Assembly: GCF_000314975.1 (NCBI RefSeq)
Contig: NZ_BAEN01000035.1
Location: forward strand, 186,001 to 250,000
Direction: 5' to 3'
Source: Aliiglaciecola lipolytica E3
Lineage (GTDB): Bacteria > Pseudomonadota > Gammaproteobacteria > Enterobacterales > Alteromonadaceae
Length of the DNA: 64,000 nucleotides
The notes under the pieces: generated by a model
Told to the model about the DNA's origin: nothing
The model's database searches: none
Seen by the model: the letters and a program-made list of their open reading frames with translations, nothing else
Made by a program: the position numbers and the translations under genes
Shown here: positions 46,115-55,821 of the stretch, in pieces
How the letters are laid out: every line of letters starts with the position of its first letter
Position numbering within the stretch: position 1 is the first letter of the stretch

Positions 46115-48691
46115 ATGAAAAAACTGTTAATCAGCACAAGTATCGCTGCAGTGTTTGTGCTCGCTGGTTGCGGTAGTGGCGACGAACTGAAACAAATTCA
46201 ACAAGACACAACAAAAACAGTTCCTGCTTCGCGTATTGTATTTGACCCCTCCAATGGTCTATTGAATGTCCCGAGTGACCTATTTTTCGCCTTAGTGGAA
46301 CAAAGTGATGACGGCACCTTAGAAATGCCTGATGAAATTGCTGGTCAAGCAGGGGGGGGTACACCAGATTTTGGAAATCCTTCAGCTGCATTGGGGGCAT
46401 TGGATGGTTGGTCAACACAACATCCATTTACCTTTTCAACATCGCACCCTGATGGTGTAACACTTGATGCATCTGCCGGAGCACCCGGTGCTGTGCGTAT
46501 TTTTGAAGGCGCAATAGGTGGCGATTTAAATGATCCTGACTGTACTACTGCACCACCTATTAGTGGGTGTAAAGTAGGGGCTGAGCTAACCTTTGGTGTC
46601 GATTTTATTACTCAAGCTTCGGGTAATGATGTGGCAATAGTACCGCTTAAGCCGCTAAAAGAATCCACATCGTATTATGTGGTTGTGACGGACAAACTGA
46701 CTGCTGGCGGACAACCGTTGAAACCGTCGTCGACTTACGAGTTAGTTAGACAAGATATTACGTCGTTACCATTGGCAACAGAATCACAGTTGGCGCTTCA
46801 AGGTATTATTAATTCCTATGAGGCAGTATTAACCAGTCAAGCAGGACTGAGCCAAGACGAAATTATTTTTAGTTACACGTTTACAACTCAATCCACTACG
46901 CAAATTATTAATACCGTAAAACAACTTCAAATCGCACCATTTGCGCAAGCGTTACAAGCAGGAGCTTCGCCTGAAGTCGCTGCTCAATATTTACCAGCGA
47001 TTGTTGCTAGTGAAGGAGTTGCAGATACCTCTTTTGATATTTTGGCACCGTCATTGTTAGGTAGCGATCAATTAGCTGCGCTTACGGCAGTGGGCTTAAA
47101 TACTTGTGATGGTATGATTGCTGCAATTTCAAATCCTGAATCGCCGCTATTCCCTACCGCTGCGAGTGTGTTTCCACAAGTCGGAGCCTTTTGCGCTGCC
47201 GATTTAAAATCAGGCACCATCAATTTACCGTACTACAGTGATCCTGTTGATCCGTTAAACGGTCGTTGGAAGGCAGCTTGTACTAATGGTTTAGCATTGC
47301 AAACCATAGGCGGCGAGCAAATTGGAGCTTTACTAGCTAACGGTACAATTACGGCTGGCCCTAATAATGAACTGTGTCAGGCGGCTTCTGGCGGCCAACT
47401 GCTTGATTTAGATCTGACAAACCTAGGGATTAACGATTTACGTCACGTAACCCGTTATAGTCCGATTCCCGCACGTCAAGGTTCTAATGACGACGGTACT
47501 GAAACATTAGCTGTGCAAGTAACTGTGCCAGATCCTGCTGTTGTTGCTGTATTAGCCGCGCTTCCAGGTTCAGGTGTATCTCCTATCACTAAACCCGATG
47601 GAGGCTGGCCTGTTGTAATATTGCAGCACGGAATTACCTCTAAGAAAGAAGACTTCTTAGCGGTAACTGGCGCATTGTCTGTAGCTGGATATGCCACTGT
47701 GGCAATCGATCACCCATTGCATGGAAGTCGTGGCTTTACAGTTGATGGACAGATTGTGAATACATCCACAGGATTTGGTGGCTCGACTACTGATTACTTA
47801 AACTTAGCCTCTTTGCTTACGACGCGTGACAACAATCGTCAAAGTATTGTAGATGCTATGGGATTGCGTCTTGGCCTTAACGCAGTTGTAGATTTAACTG
47901 GCGGTTCGGTCGATTTAGACGCTAGTAAAGTTTCATATATTGGTCAGAGCTTAGGTTCAATTACCGGAATTCCTACGGTCGCAACATCTAACCAGTCATT
48001 TGGGGAAACAAACCCATTGTCTGCATTTGATTCTATGTATGCATTCGATACCGCAGTATTCAATGTGCCAGGTGGCGGAACAGGTGGTTTCCTAATCGAA
48101 TCTCCAAGCTTTAGTAATTTGATTAAGGGGTCGTTGTTAGCTTCTTCTTCAGCTGAGTTCCAGGCATTCTTGGTAAACTATGCAACTGAAAATCAAATTC
48201 CTGCAGATCAGGCGATTGTACCTGCATTTATTGCGTACGAAGCTCAACTTGACGCAGCCGGTTTAGCGACGATTAATGCGACGTTTGCAAGCTTTGTATT
48301 TGCAGCACAAACAATTACAGATGCTGCTGATCCAAATAACTTCGCGGCAATGTTGGCAAGTAATTCTAGCTTTATGTTCCAAGAAGTAATTGGTGGTGGT
48401 ACAAATGATGACGGTTCGACAGCGTTACCGGATCAAGTTATCCCCAACACCACTGAAAACTCATCTACCTTTGCTGGTACGGAACCATTAGCAAGCTTTG
48501 CTGGCTTATCGGGTGTATCAAGTACAACGCCGGGTAATGGATTGGTGCGCTTTATAGCTGGAGCACATTCTAGTTTGTTGAGTCCTTCGCCTAGTGCTGC
48601 AGTCACCACAGAAATGCAAAGGCAAGCTGCTGCATTCTTGGCAACGGGTGGCACAATTGTCGTAACGGATTCTACGGTAGTGGCAAACTAA
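46115..48691 (+). CDS. Extracellular lipase, Pla-1/cef (VolA-like) family lipoprotein
   Basis: Surface-exposed (lyso)phospholipase or lipase. I start at ATG 46115 (GGGAG upstream), giving a lipoprotein signal (KKLLISTSIAAVFVLAGC) and about 858 residues. The N-terminal half holds the Ig-like region typical of this family (FDPSNGLLNVPSDLFF, VAIVPLKPLKESTSYYVVV). The alpha/beta-hydrolase part has VVILQHGITSKKEDF, AIDHPLHG and the nucleophile elbow GQSLGS (S612). VolA of Vibrio cholerae is a member that releases fatty acids from lysophosphatidylcholine. A run of eight G lies in the coding region at 46352-46359. Single gene with terminator. Confidence 0.88.
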   Translation: MKKLLISTSIAAVFVLAGCGSGDELKQIQQDTTKTVPASRIVFDPSNGLLNVPSDLFFALVEQSDDGTLEMPDEIAGQAGGGTPDFGNPSAALGALDGWSTQHPFTFSTSHPDGVTLDASAGAPGAVRIFEGAIGGDLNDPDCTTAPPISGCKVGAELTFGVDFITQASGNDVAIVPLKPLKESTSYYVVVTDKLTAGGQPLKPSSTYELVRQDITSLPLATESQLALQGIINSYEAVLTSQAGLSQDEIIFSYTFTTQSTTQIINTVKQLQIAPFAQALQAGASPEVAAQYLPAIVASEGVADTSFDILAPSLLGSDQLAALTAVGLNTCDGMIAAISNPESPLFPTAASVFPQVGAFCAADLKSGTINLPYYSDPVDPLNGRWKAACTNGLALQTIGGEQIGALLANGTITAGPNNELCQAASGGQLLDLDLTNLGINDLRHVTRYSPIPARQGSNDDGTETLAVQVTVPDPAVVAVLAALPGSGVSPITKPDGGWPVVILQHGITSKKEDFLAVTGALSVAGYATVAIDHPLHGSRGFTVDGQIVNTSTGFGGSTTDYLNLASLLTTRDNNRQSIVDAMGLRLGLNAVVDLTGGSVDLDASKVSYIGQSLGSITGIPTVATSNQSFGETNPLSAFDSMYAFDTAVFNVPGGGTGGFLIESPSFSNLIKGSLLASSSAEFQAFLVNYATENQIPADQAIVPAFIAYEAQLDAAGLATINATFASFVFAAQTITDAADPNNFAAMLASNSSFMFQEVIGGGTNDDGSTALPDQVIPNTTENSSTFAGTEPLASFAGLSGVSSTTPGNGLVRFIAGAHSSLLSPSPSAAVTTEMQRQAAAFLATGGTIVVTDSTVVAN

Positions 48692-48704
48692 CCTGTAAGT
48701 TTTT

Positions 48705-48736
48705 AAAAAGCCAAGTCTTGGACTTGGCTTTTTTTT
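48705..48736 (+). terminator. Rho-independent terminator of the lipase gene
   Basis: AAAAAGCCAAGTC and GACTTGGCTTTTT pair over 13 bp around a TTG loop, with a T-run beyond. Confidence 0.93.
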
Positions 48737-48940
48737 GTCTAGAATTTTGTCATCAGATAGATAATTTATTTCATAATTGTCTTTTACATTAACGTGAACT
48801 ATTGATTTGACTTGTAAAAATGCTTTTAATCTCACAAAGTGTCCCCACATAGAGGGATTAGGCTGTGATTAGTTTTCAGCTTTTTTCATAAACAATTAAT
48901 CATAAAATTTGATATTCGTATCAAGATAAAGGAGTAACGC

Positions 48941-49963
48941 TTGGAATTTTTATTTCAATATGGTTTGTTTGTAGCCAAGGCTGTCACCATTGTGATTGCG
49001 ATTCTGCTAACAGTAGGCGGAATAGTTGCGCTTGCATCTAAGCAAAAACCGGGGAGTGGACATTTAGAAATAAAATCCATGACTGATCAATTTGAAGAGT
49101 TAAAGCATCACGCGCAACAACTCCTTTTGAGCAAAGAACAACTTAAGAAAAAACAAAAAGAACAGAAGAAAGCGGATAAAGCGGATAAAAAGAAAGACAA
49201 AGCAGATGATAAATCTAATCTGTTTGTGGTCGACTTTAAAGGCTCAATGGATGCCCATGAAGTAGATAGTTTACGCGAAGAAATTACCGCGATTTTATGT
49301 ACTGCACAAGAGCAGGATGAAGTGTTAGTTCGCTTGGAAAGTGGTGGCGGAGTAGTACATGGATATGGACTTGCTGCATCACAATTACAACGCTTAAAAG
49401 ATAAAAATATTCATTTGACTGCTGCTGTTGATAAAGTGGCTGCAAGTGGTGGTTATATGATGGCATGTGTTGCTGACAAAGTGTTAAGTGCGAAATTTGC
49501 GATCATAGGGTCTATCGGTGTTATTGCACAAATGCCCAACTTCAATAAAGTATTAAAGAAAAACGACATTGAGTTTGAGCAGCATACCGCTGGTGATTTT
49601 AAGCGCACATTAACCTTGTTTGGAGAGAATACCGATCAAGGTAGAGAGAAATTTAAACAAGAACTAGAAGAAGTCCACGTTATGTTTAAGGATTTCGTTT
49701 CTTCCCATCGCAGTGAGTTGGATATTGATAAAGTCGCGACCGGAGAGTATTGGTATGGCAGCCGAGCTCAAGAATTAGGTTTAGTCGACGTTATTCAAAC
49801 CTCTGATGACTTTTTACTTAGTAAATTAGACAGTCATAAAATCTATTCAGTTAAATATAGTAAGAAAAAAGGCATTGCCGAAAAGTTGGGTAAAGCGGCA
49901 TCCACTGGGATTGAATCTGCTTTTGTGAAGTTATGGTCAAAAAGTCAGACGTTGTTCAAATAA
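48941..49963 (+). CDS. sohB: Inner-membrane protease SohB
   Basis: Signal-peptide-peptidase-like serine protease facing the periplasm. The start is TTG 48941 with AAGGAGTAACGC before it, giving 340 residues. An N-terminal membrane helix (VTIVIAILLTVGGIVALAS) is followed by a highly charged Lys-rich linker (residues 65-92), then the S49 peptidase domain. AASGGYMMA holds S169 and GDFKRTLTLFGEN holds K221, the Ser/Lys dyad of SohB. Single gene with a strong terminator. Confidence 0.95.
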   Translation: MEFLFQYGLFVAKAVTIVIAILLTVGGIVALASKQKPGSGHLEIKSMTDQFEELKHHAQQLLLSKEQLKKKQKEQKKADKADKKKDKADDKSNLFVVDFKGSMDAHEVDSLREEITAILCTAQEQDEVLVRLESGGGVVHGYGLAASQLQRLKDKNIHLTAAVDKVAASGGYMMACVADKVLSAKFAIIGSIGVIAQMPNFNKVLKKNDIEFEQHTAGDFKRTLTLFGENTDQGREKFKQELEEVHVMFKDFVSSHRSELDIDKVATGEYWYGSRAQELGLVDVIQTSDDFLLSKLDSHKIYSVKYSKKKGIAEKLGKAASTGIESAFVKLWSKSQTLFK

Positions 49964-49986
49964 TTTTCTAAGAATATAAATTAAAT

Positions 49987-50015
49987 AAAAAGAGCGACTT
50001 AAGTCGCTCTTTTTT
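49987..50015. terminator. Bidirectional terminator between sohB and the M2 peptidase gene
   Basis: AGAGCGACTT and AAGTCGCTCT form a perfect 20-base palindrome flanked by A-run and T-run. It serves the convergent ends of both genes. Confidence 0.93.
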
Positions 50016-50033
50016 ATCGTTATTAGTTAGTTT

Positions 50034-51863
50034 TTACCAACCACATTGTCTACCTTGGTTTTGCTCATCTAACCAAGTTTTAAGAGGTGCAAAGTAATCT
50101 AGGATTGCTGTGGCATCCATTTCAGGCTTACCTGTAAGAGATTCTAGCGCTTCTTGCCATGGTTTACTTTGACCCATTTCCAACATGTTATTTAATGCCG
50201 TACCTGCTTCTTTGCTGCCGTAGATAGAACAACGGTGGACAGGTCCTTCATCGCCAGCAATTTCACATAACGTTCTATGGAACTGGAATTGTAATATGTG
50301 TGCTAGGAAATAACGTGTATAAGGCGTATTTGCGGGTACGTGGTACTTAGCGCCTGGATCGAATGCGTCAGCTGGACGGTCTACCGGAGCCCTCAAACCT
50401 TGATATTTTTCACGTAGTTCCCACCAACCTGTATTGTACTGCTCAGGTGTAATCTCACCAGAAAATACTTTCCAACGCCATTGGTCAACCATCAAACCAA
50501 ACGGCACAAATGCAATTTTGTCTAATGCTAATTTCAATAACATACCGATATCGTTGGAGGCATCAGGAATGGTATCGGCCAAACCAATTTCTTTTAAATA
50601 TTTAGGCGTAATCGATAGTGAAATAGTATCGCCTATCGCTTCATGGAAACCATCGTTAGCAGAGCCTTGATATATCGTTGGTTGTTTATTATATGCGCGT
50701 TGATAATAATTGTGACCAAGTTCATGATGGATAGTGGCAAAGTCCTCTCCATTTTTCTGGATACACATTTTTATGCGCAGGTCATCAACGTTATCAAGAT
50801 TCCATGCTGAAGCGTGACAAACCGCATCTCGTTCACTTGGTTTGGTGAACATGGAGCGTTCCCAAAAGGTATCAGGTAGGGGCTCAAAACCTAACGAAGA
50901 AAAGAATGATTCAGCTTGTTTAACCATCTTAACTTCATCGTAGTTATGCACTTTCAACGCTTCTGTCACATCGATGACTTGCATCTCTTGTTGGGGTTTT
51001 ACTACATCGTAGATATTGCCCCAAGATTGCCCCCACATATTTCCAAGTAAGTGCGCTGGAATAGGTTTGTCTTGTGGTACGATATCTTCACCGTATTGTT
51101 CACCTAACTCAGCACGAACATGACAGTGTAACGCTTCATAAAACGGTTTTACTTGTCCCCATAACCGGTCAAGTTCTTGTGCAAATGCATCCGCTTCCAT
51201 ATCATAACTGCCACGCCACATTTCACTCAGATCTTTTTTACCTAATTCTTGAGCGCCTAAGTTCGCAAGTTCGGTTTGTTCTGCATATAGAGCTTTCATA
51301 GGAGGAGATACTTGACGCCAGCCTTCCCACAACTCTAATAAAAGTTTAGGGTCGCGTTCAGTGGCCATCATATTAGACATGTCAGTTAGGCTAAAACACT
51401 CATCTTCATTTCGACAGTATTTCCCTGCGCCGTACATACCACCTAACTCTGAACCAATCTTAGCTAAACGGGCTGATTTTTCTGGATCTTCCGGGGCAGG
51501 CATAACCAAGCCGTTGGTCATAAGATTCAGCTTTCGTCTCGTGTCCGCATCTACTTCAACTGAATTAAACTTGGCAGACTCTTTTGCATAGTTAGTCGCT
51601 TTAGCAGTTAATTTTTCATTAAAATAAGCACTTAACGCCGCTGTGTCTTGGTTTATATAGGTTTGATATGCCCATTCTGCCTGAGCCGCTGGGATAAGTA
51701 ATTCGCCAATATCTTGTTGGGCTTTTTCAACAAACTGCTGCGCATCTTTTTTAGTTAATGCTTGCGGCTCAGTCGTGGTGGTTTTTTCTTGTTTGTCCCC
51801 ACATGCAACCAAGCCAAGGGCAGCAATAACAAATAGTGCACTTTGAGTGCGTTTGAAAATCAT
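50034..51863 (-). CDS. M2-family peptidyl-dipeptidase (ACE-like) lipoprotein
   Basis: Zinc metallopeptidase related to angiotensin-converting enzyme that releases C-terminal dipeptides. The 609-residue protein has a lipoprotein signal (ALFVIAALGLVAC). The zinc motif is HHELGH (H380, E381, H384), with the third ligand in GFHEAIGD (E408). WRWKVFSGEI and the C-terminal FQFHRTLC helix follow. All catalytic residues are present. It probably acts on peptides in the periplasm. It is convergent with sohB; its upstream neighbour has its own terminator. Confidence 0.94.
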   Translation of the reverse strand: MIFKRTQSALFVIAALGLVACGDKQEKTTTTEPQALTKKDAQQFVEKAQQDIGELLIPAAQAEWAYQTYINQDTAALSAYFNEKLTAKATNYAKESAKFNSVEVDADTRRKLNLMTNGLVMPAPEDPEKSARLAKIGSELGGMYGAGKYCRNEDECFSLTDMSNMMATERDPKLLLELWEGWRQVSPPMKALYAEQTELANLGAQELGKKDLSEMWRGSYDMEADAFAQELDRLWGQVKPFYEALHCHVRAELGEQYGEDIVPQDKPIPAHLLGNMWGQSWGNIYDVVKPQQEMQVIDVTEALKVHNYDEVKMVKQAESFFSSLGFEPLPDTFWERSMFTKPSERDAVCHASAWNLDNVDDLRIKMCIQKNGEDFATIHHELGHNYYQRAYNKQPTIYQGSANDGFHEAIGDTISLSITPKYLKEIGLADTIPDASNDIGMLLKLALDKIAFVPFGLMVDQWRWKVFSGEITPEQYNTGWWELREKYQGLRAPVDRPADAFDPGAKYHVPANTPYTRYFLAHILQFQFHRTLCEIAGDEGPVHRCSIYGSKEAGTALNNMLEMGQSKPWQEALESLTGKPEMDATAILDYFAPLKTWLDEQNQGRQCGW

Positions 51864-51892
51864 GTTGTTTTCCTCATAAAAACAGAAATAAA

Positions 51893-51914
51893 AAAGCGGC
51901 CAATAAGCCGCTTT
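51893..51914 (-). terminator. Terminator after the Lys/Ala-rich protein gene
   Basis: AAAGCGGC and GCCGCTTT pair around CAATAA. On the minus strand it is followed by a long T-run. It lies about 30 bases past the stop of the 51943 gene and upstream of the M2 peptidase gene. Confidence 0.82.
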
Positions 51915-51942
51915 AATCGTCTATCGCAGTGCATTGTACAAA

Positions 51943-52290
51943 TTAACGAGGCAGTTTTGAACCAGGATTTCTCGCCATAATTTGCTCTTCCCAATAAGCT
52001 TTCACTGAAAAATCGCTTTTGCTTTTAGCCTTTTTAGTTGCTTTAGGTTTTGCTGCTGCTTTTTTGGTCTTGCTAGGGGCTGCCTTTTCAGACTTTGTCG
52101 TCTTGGACTTAGCACCAGCGTTGGCTTCTAACTCAGCCGTCATTTCTTCAAGCGCCGCTAAACGAACATTTTTAGCACCATCGATACTATACCAACCACC
52201 TTTAGCTTCAATCGACGGCTCTTTGCCGTTTGCAGATTTGTATGCTTTAGTAAATTGTTCAATAATTTGATCTTTATCCTGTGTGCTCAT
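51943..52290 (-). CDS. Small protein with Lys/Ala-rich histone-H1-like linker
   Basis: A 115-residue protein. The N-terminal half is an ordered domain (IIEQFTKAYKSANGKEPSI, GGWYSIDGAKNVRLAALEEM). It is followed by a low-complexity Lys/Ala/Thr segment of AAPSKTKKAAAKPKATKK type and a conserved-looking tail SVKAYWEEQIMARNPGSKLPR. The basic linker resembles bacterial H1-like and nucleoid-associated proteins, but no DNA-binding domain can be named. Function unknown; nucleic-acid binding is inferred from composition only. Confidence 0.75.
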   Translation of the reverse strand: MSTQDKDQIIEQFTKAYKSANGKEPSIEAKGGWYSIDGAKNVRLAALEEMTAELEANAGAKSKTTKSEKAAPSKTKKAAAKPKATKKAKSKSDFSVKAYWEEQIMARNPGSKLPR

Positions 52291-52421
52291 CGTTTGGTCT
52301 TCACCTTATTGATTTATTAAAAGTTTGATATAGTGCGATAGCTTTTATACCGTGTTTTTAGATTAATGTCTAATTTCGACATTTTTGTGTATAAATTGAT
52401 ACTAAATTGTTAAGAGGGTAT

Positions 52422-53183
52422 ATGACTATCAATAATCAAGAATTGTTGAGCCATTTAAATCAGTTGCTAAAACCTGAAAAAATTAAGGATTATTGCCCTA
52501 ACGGTTTACAAGTTGAGGGTAAAGCTGAAATTAAAAAAATCGTTACAGGAGTAACTGCCTGCCAGGAACTAATTAATCGCGCTATAGAAGTTAAAGCAGA
52601 TGCCATTTTCGTTCACCATGGTTATTTTTGGCGTGGTGAAAATCCTTGTATTACCGGCATGAAACGTCAACGAATAAAGGATTTAATTGCTAATGATATC
52701 AATCTTTTTGGCTATCATTTGCCTTTGGATATACACCCCGAGTTAGGCAATAACGCGCAACTGGCAAAGCTTTTGAAAATTGAAACCAGTGGTGGTTTAG
52801 AGCGCAGCAACCCGTTTAGTGTAGCCATGCAAGGGCATTTCTCATCTCCTTTAACGTTGATTGAAGTTGCACAAAATATTGAAAGTACATTAAGTCGTAA
52901 ACCCCTTTGTATAAGTGGCGGTGAGCATAAGATAAAAACGGTTGCATGGTGTACCGGCGGCGGTCAAAGTTATATTGAAATGGCAGCAGAGCAGGGGATT
53001 GATGCGTTTATAAGTGGTGAAATATCGGAACAAACGGTACATACCGCCAGAGAAATGGGGATTCATTATATTGCTGCTGGCCATCATGCGACTGAGCGCT
53101 ATGGTGCTAAGGCTGTAGGTGAACATTTAGCCAGCAACTTTGATTTAGATGTCATGTTTATCGATATTGATAATCCAGTTTAA
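52422..53183 (+). CDS. ybgI: NIF3/YbgI-family dinuclear metal protein
   Basis: I choose ATG 52422 (AGAGGG upstream), giving about 253 residues. The NIF3 signature is clear: YCPNGLQVEGK, VTACQELINRA, IFVHHGYFWRGENP (metal ligands HH) and GYHLPLDIHPELGNN. WCTGGGQSY and the second metal site GHHATERYG complete it. Members form hexameric toroids with a dinuclear metal site; suggested activities (GTP cyclohydrolase-like hydrolase) are not settled. It is convergent with elyC, overlapping by four bases. Confidence 0.9.
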   Translation: MTINNQELLSHLNQLLKPEKIKDYCPNGLQVEGKAEIKKIVTGVTACQELINRAIEVKADAIFVHHGYFWRGENPCITGMKRQRIKDLIANDINLFGYHLPLDIHPELGNNAQLAKLLKIETSGGLERSNPFSVAMQGHFSSPLTLIEVAQNIESTLSRKPLCISGGEHKIKTVAWCTGGGQSYIEMAAEQGIDAFISGEISEQTVHTAREMGIHYIAAGHHATERYGAKAVGEHLASNFDLDVMFIDIDNPV

Positions 53184-53938
53184 AACCAACTTTTAATTTT
53201 CACCCAAGTATTGCCCATCCACTCGTACCACCAACGTTCAAAATGATAAATGTTTTTTGAACTTGGTAAAAAATAACCACTCCCTTCGTCGTCCGAGTCA
53301 CGTATCAAATGCTCAGTCGGTGCGGGGATAGGGTTTAATTTCTGTTGTTCAAATAGCAAAACAGCTCGCTTCATGTGCGACGCTGACGTCACTAGTGCAA
53401 AAGGTTGGTCTGCTATTGTAGCGCGTAAATTTTCCGCTTCTTCTTCCGTATCCTGAGATAATGAAACTTCAATAATGCGATGTTTTGGTATTCCCATAGC
53501 AATTAAAAATTGCGCATTCATATAGGCATTACTAAATGTTTGTCTACCCACATTACCTGAAGTGATAATTGATGCTTGCGGATTATATTGCAATATTCTA
53601 ATAGCCTCAGTTGCCCGGATTAGCGAACAGGGAGACAACTGAGACGTTACTGGGACAGCTCTATCATTAACGTGACTGCATCCCAACACTACAATGTATT
53701 TTACTTTTTGAGAAAGATCGAACTGTGGGTGTTGACGCTCCAAGGAATACAATAGGTTACTAGGCAGAGGTGCAAAGGAGACAGCTAATAGCCCAACAAC
53801 CCCAACGCTTAAAAATATGTTTGCCTTACGATATTTTTTTCGCCAAATAAAAAAGCACGCAGCTAGCAAGAAAAATATGATTATCGGCATGGGCATTAAA
53901 AACACACCAATAAACTTTTTAATTACAAATAAATCCAC
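53180..53938 (-). CDS. elyC: Envelope biogenesis factor ElyC (DUF218)
   Basis: Inner-membrane protein needed for peptidoglycan/lipid-carrier homeostasis in E. coli. The 252-residue product has two N-terminal membrane helices (VFLMPMPIIIFFLLAACFFIW and IFLSVGVVGLLAVSF). The DUF218 domain follows: YIVVLGCSHVND, RATEAIRILQYNP, TSGNVG, ESL-like SLSQDTEEEAENL and VTSASHMKRAVLLFE. Length and order match ElyC/YcbC rather than SanA. It diverges from cmoM. Confidence 0.88.
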   Translation of the reverse strand: MDLFVIKKFIGVFLMPMPIIIFFLLAACFFIWRKKYRKANIFLSVGVVGLLAVSFAPLPSNLLYSLERQHPQFDLSQKVKYIVVLGCSHVNDRAVPVTSQLSPCSLIRATEAIRILQYNPQASIITSGNVGRQTFSNAYMNAQFLIAMGIPKHRIIEVSLSQDTEEEAENLRATIADQPFALVTSASHMKRAVLLFEQQKLNPIPAPTEHLIRDSDDEGSGYFLPSSKNIYHFERWWYEWMGNTWVKIKSWF

Positions 53939-54005
53939 GTAAACTGACCTCCATTAACCGTCATCTAAAGTGGTAGCGTTTGCTTCACCCGTTTTTAGTT
54001 TCATT

Positions 54006-54761
54006 ATGAGTAAAAATACAGATCAAAGTTTTGATACCTTGATGCATAAATTTGCACACAATATTTATGGTTCTAGCAAAGGAAAATTGCGTCACGAATT
54101 ATTAGTCAATAATTTATGGCAGTATATCAAGCCTGAAGGTGAACCGCTTGAAATAATCGATGTAGGTGGAGGCACCGGAATAATGTGTAAAACTCTGCTG
54201 GAGTTGGGGCATACACTTACATTTAACGATTTATCCGCTGATGCGGTTACCATGGCTAAACAGAACCTAGCTGATTATCAAAATGTGACGTTTCATTGTG
54301 GTTCACTAAATGCGCTCAATGATTCAAAGCAGTTTGATATGGTGATATGTCATGCAGTATTGGAATGGCTAAGTTCACCATTTGACGCTATTACTAGCTT
54401 GATAGACTTAGTTAAGCCAGGTGGAATCATATCGCTTAGCTTTTTTAATAAAGATGCACATCGTTTTGGTAATTTATTGTATGGAAACTTCGATTACGTT
54501 GAAGCAGATATGAAAAATAAAAATACCGTACGTCTTAACCCCAATAATGCTCTTGAACCAAAACAAGTATTAGCACATCTGGAGGAGCTACCGGTTAACG
54601 TTTTAAATACCTACGGTATCCGTTGTTTTCACGATTATCTTCGAGATATTTCTAAACAAACCAGTGAATACGAAAAAATTAAAGCGGCAGAAATAAAATA
54701 TGGTCATTTGGAGCCATATAAGTGGTTAGGTAAATATTTCCAAGTGGTTATTCAGTGCTGA
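54006..54761 (+). CDS. cmoM: tRNA 5-carboxymethoxyuridine methyltransferase CmoM
   Basis: SAM-dependent methyltransferase that makes mcmo5U at the wobble position of some tRNAs. Start ATG 54006 gives 251 residues aligning with the E. coli N terminus (FDTLMHKFAHNIYGSSKGKLR); a GTG at 53970 would add 12. The SAM loop is IIDVGGGTGIM, followed by HAVLEWL and SFFNKDAHRFGNLLYGNF. The last is characteristic of CmoM (former SmtA). No other tRNA-modification gene is adjacent. Confidence 0.9.
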   Translation: MSKNTDQSFDTLMHKFAHNIYGSSKGKLRHELLVNNLWQYIKPEGEPLEIIDVGGGTGIMCKTLLELGHTLTFNDLSADAVTMAKQNLADYQNVTFHCGSLNALNDSKQFDMVICHAVLEWLSSPFDAITSLIDLVKPGGIISLSFFNKDAHRFGNLLYGNFDYVEADMKNKNTVRLNPNNALEPKQVLAHLEELPVNVLNTYGIRCFHDYLRDISKQTSEYEKIKAAEIKYGHLEPYKWLGKYFQVVIQC

Positions 54762-54787
54762 CTTTATCACTGGATTATTGTTTATCA

Positions 54788-55777
54788 CTAAACTAGAAAC
54801 GTATTTGGGTCGGTCTTGCTTTGCTCTGCTAGAGCTAAGTTATTGAGTGTTGTCGAGGCGATTTGTTGTAACGCTTCATGGGTAAAAAAACCTTGATGAC
54901 CGGTCACCAAAACATTCGGAAAACCCACTAATCTGTCAAAAATATCGTCTTGCATAATCTCCCAGGATTTATCTTCGAAAAATAGTTCCGACTCCATTTC
55001 ATACACATCTAATCCTAAAAGCCCGATTTTACGCTCTTTTAAGCCTCTAATAACCGCTTTACTGTCTATTAGTCCGCCCCGCGAGGTGTTAATTAGCATT
55101 ACCCCGCATTTCATTTTACTAATGGTTTCGTCATTAATCATATGTTGGCTTTGTTCGGTTAATGGACAATGCAAACTTATGATATCCGCTTGTGCTAAAA
55201 GTTGAGGAAATTCAACAAACTCGACATCTAAGTTTTCTTTGTCTTGGCAAATCGGATCATAGACAATTACCTTACAGCCTAGTCCCAACAAGATGTTGAT
55301 AACACATTTGCCTATCTTCCCAAAGCCAACGATACCAACCGTTTTAGCATAGAAATTGAACCCGATTAAACCGTCGAGACTAAAGTTGTTTTCACGAACA
55401 CGATTATAAGCTTTGTGGAGCTTTCTATTTAACGTCATCATTAACGCAATCGTATGCTCAGCGACTGCTTCAGGTGAATACGCAGGCACTCGAGACACCT
55501 TTATCCCCAACTGCTTGGCTTGTTGTAAATCGACATTGTTAAATCCAGCGCATCGTAACGCAATATGTTTAACTCCCAAATCACTCAGCCGTGAAATAAC
55601 TTGACTGTCAACACAGTCATTCACAAACACACAAATCGCATCATACCCTTCACACAAAGCGACAGTTTCTGCTGACAATCTGGCTTCCTGGAAATCCAAA
55701 TTGAAATCATATTGAATATTTTGTTTAGTGAAGTACTCAACATCATGAGATTTACTGCTTAAAAAAAGTGTTTTCAT
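54788..55777 (-). CDS. ldhA: D-lactate dehydrogenase-like 2-hydroxyacid dehydrogenase
   Basis: NAD-dependent reduction of a 2-keto acid, most likely pyruvate to D-lactate. The 329-residue protein equals E. coli LdhA in length. It has RCAGFNNVDL, PAYSPEAVAEHTIALMM, the cofactor fold VGIVGFGKIGK, catalytic Arg in NTSRGGLID, Glu in YEMESELFFED and His in VTGHQGFFT. Single gene, same strand as the glutathione peroxidase gene. Confidence 0.9.
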   Translation of the reverse strand: MKTLFLSSKSHDVEYFTKQNIQYDFNLDFQEARLSAETVALCEGYDAICVFVNDCVDSQVISRLSDLGVKHIALRCAGFNNVDLQQAKQLGIKVSRVPAYSPEAVAEHTIALMMTLNRKLHKAYNRVRENNFSLDGLIGFNFYAKTVGIVGFGKIGKCVINILLGLGCKVIVYDPICQDKENLDVEFVEFPQLLAQADIISLHCPLTEQSQHMINDETISKMKCGVMLINTSRGGLIDSKAVIRGLKERKIGLLGLDVYEMESELFFEDKSWEIMQDDIFDRLVGFPNVLVTGHQGFFTHEALQQIASTTLNNLALAEQSKTDPNTFLV

Positions 55778-55821
55778 CGAGTTAGTCTCTTCATGTTAGT
55801 TTGGGATTATAAGGATAACCA

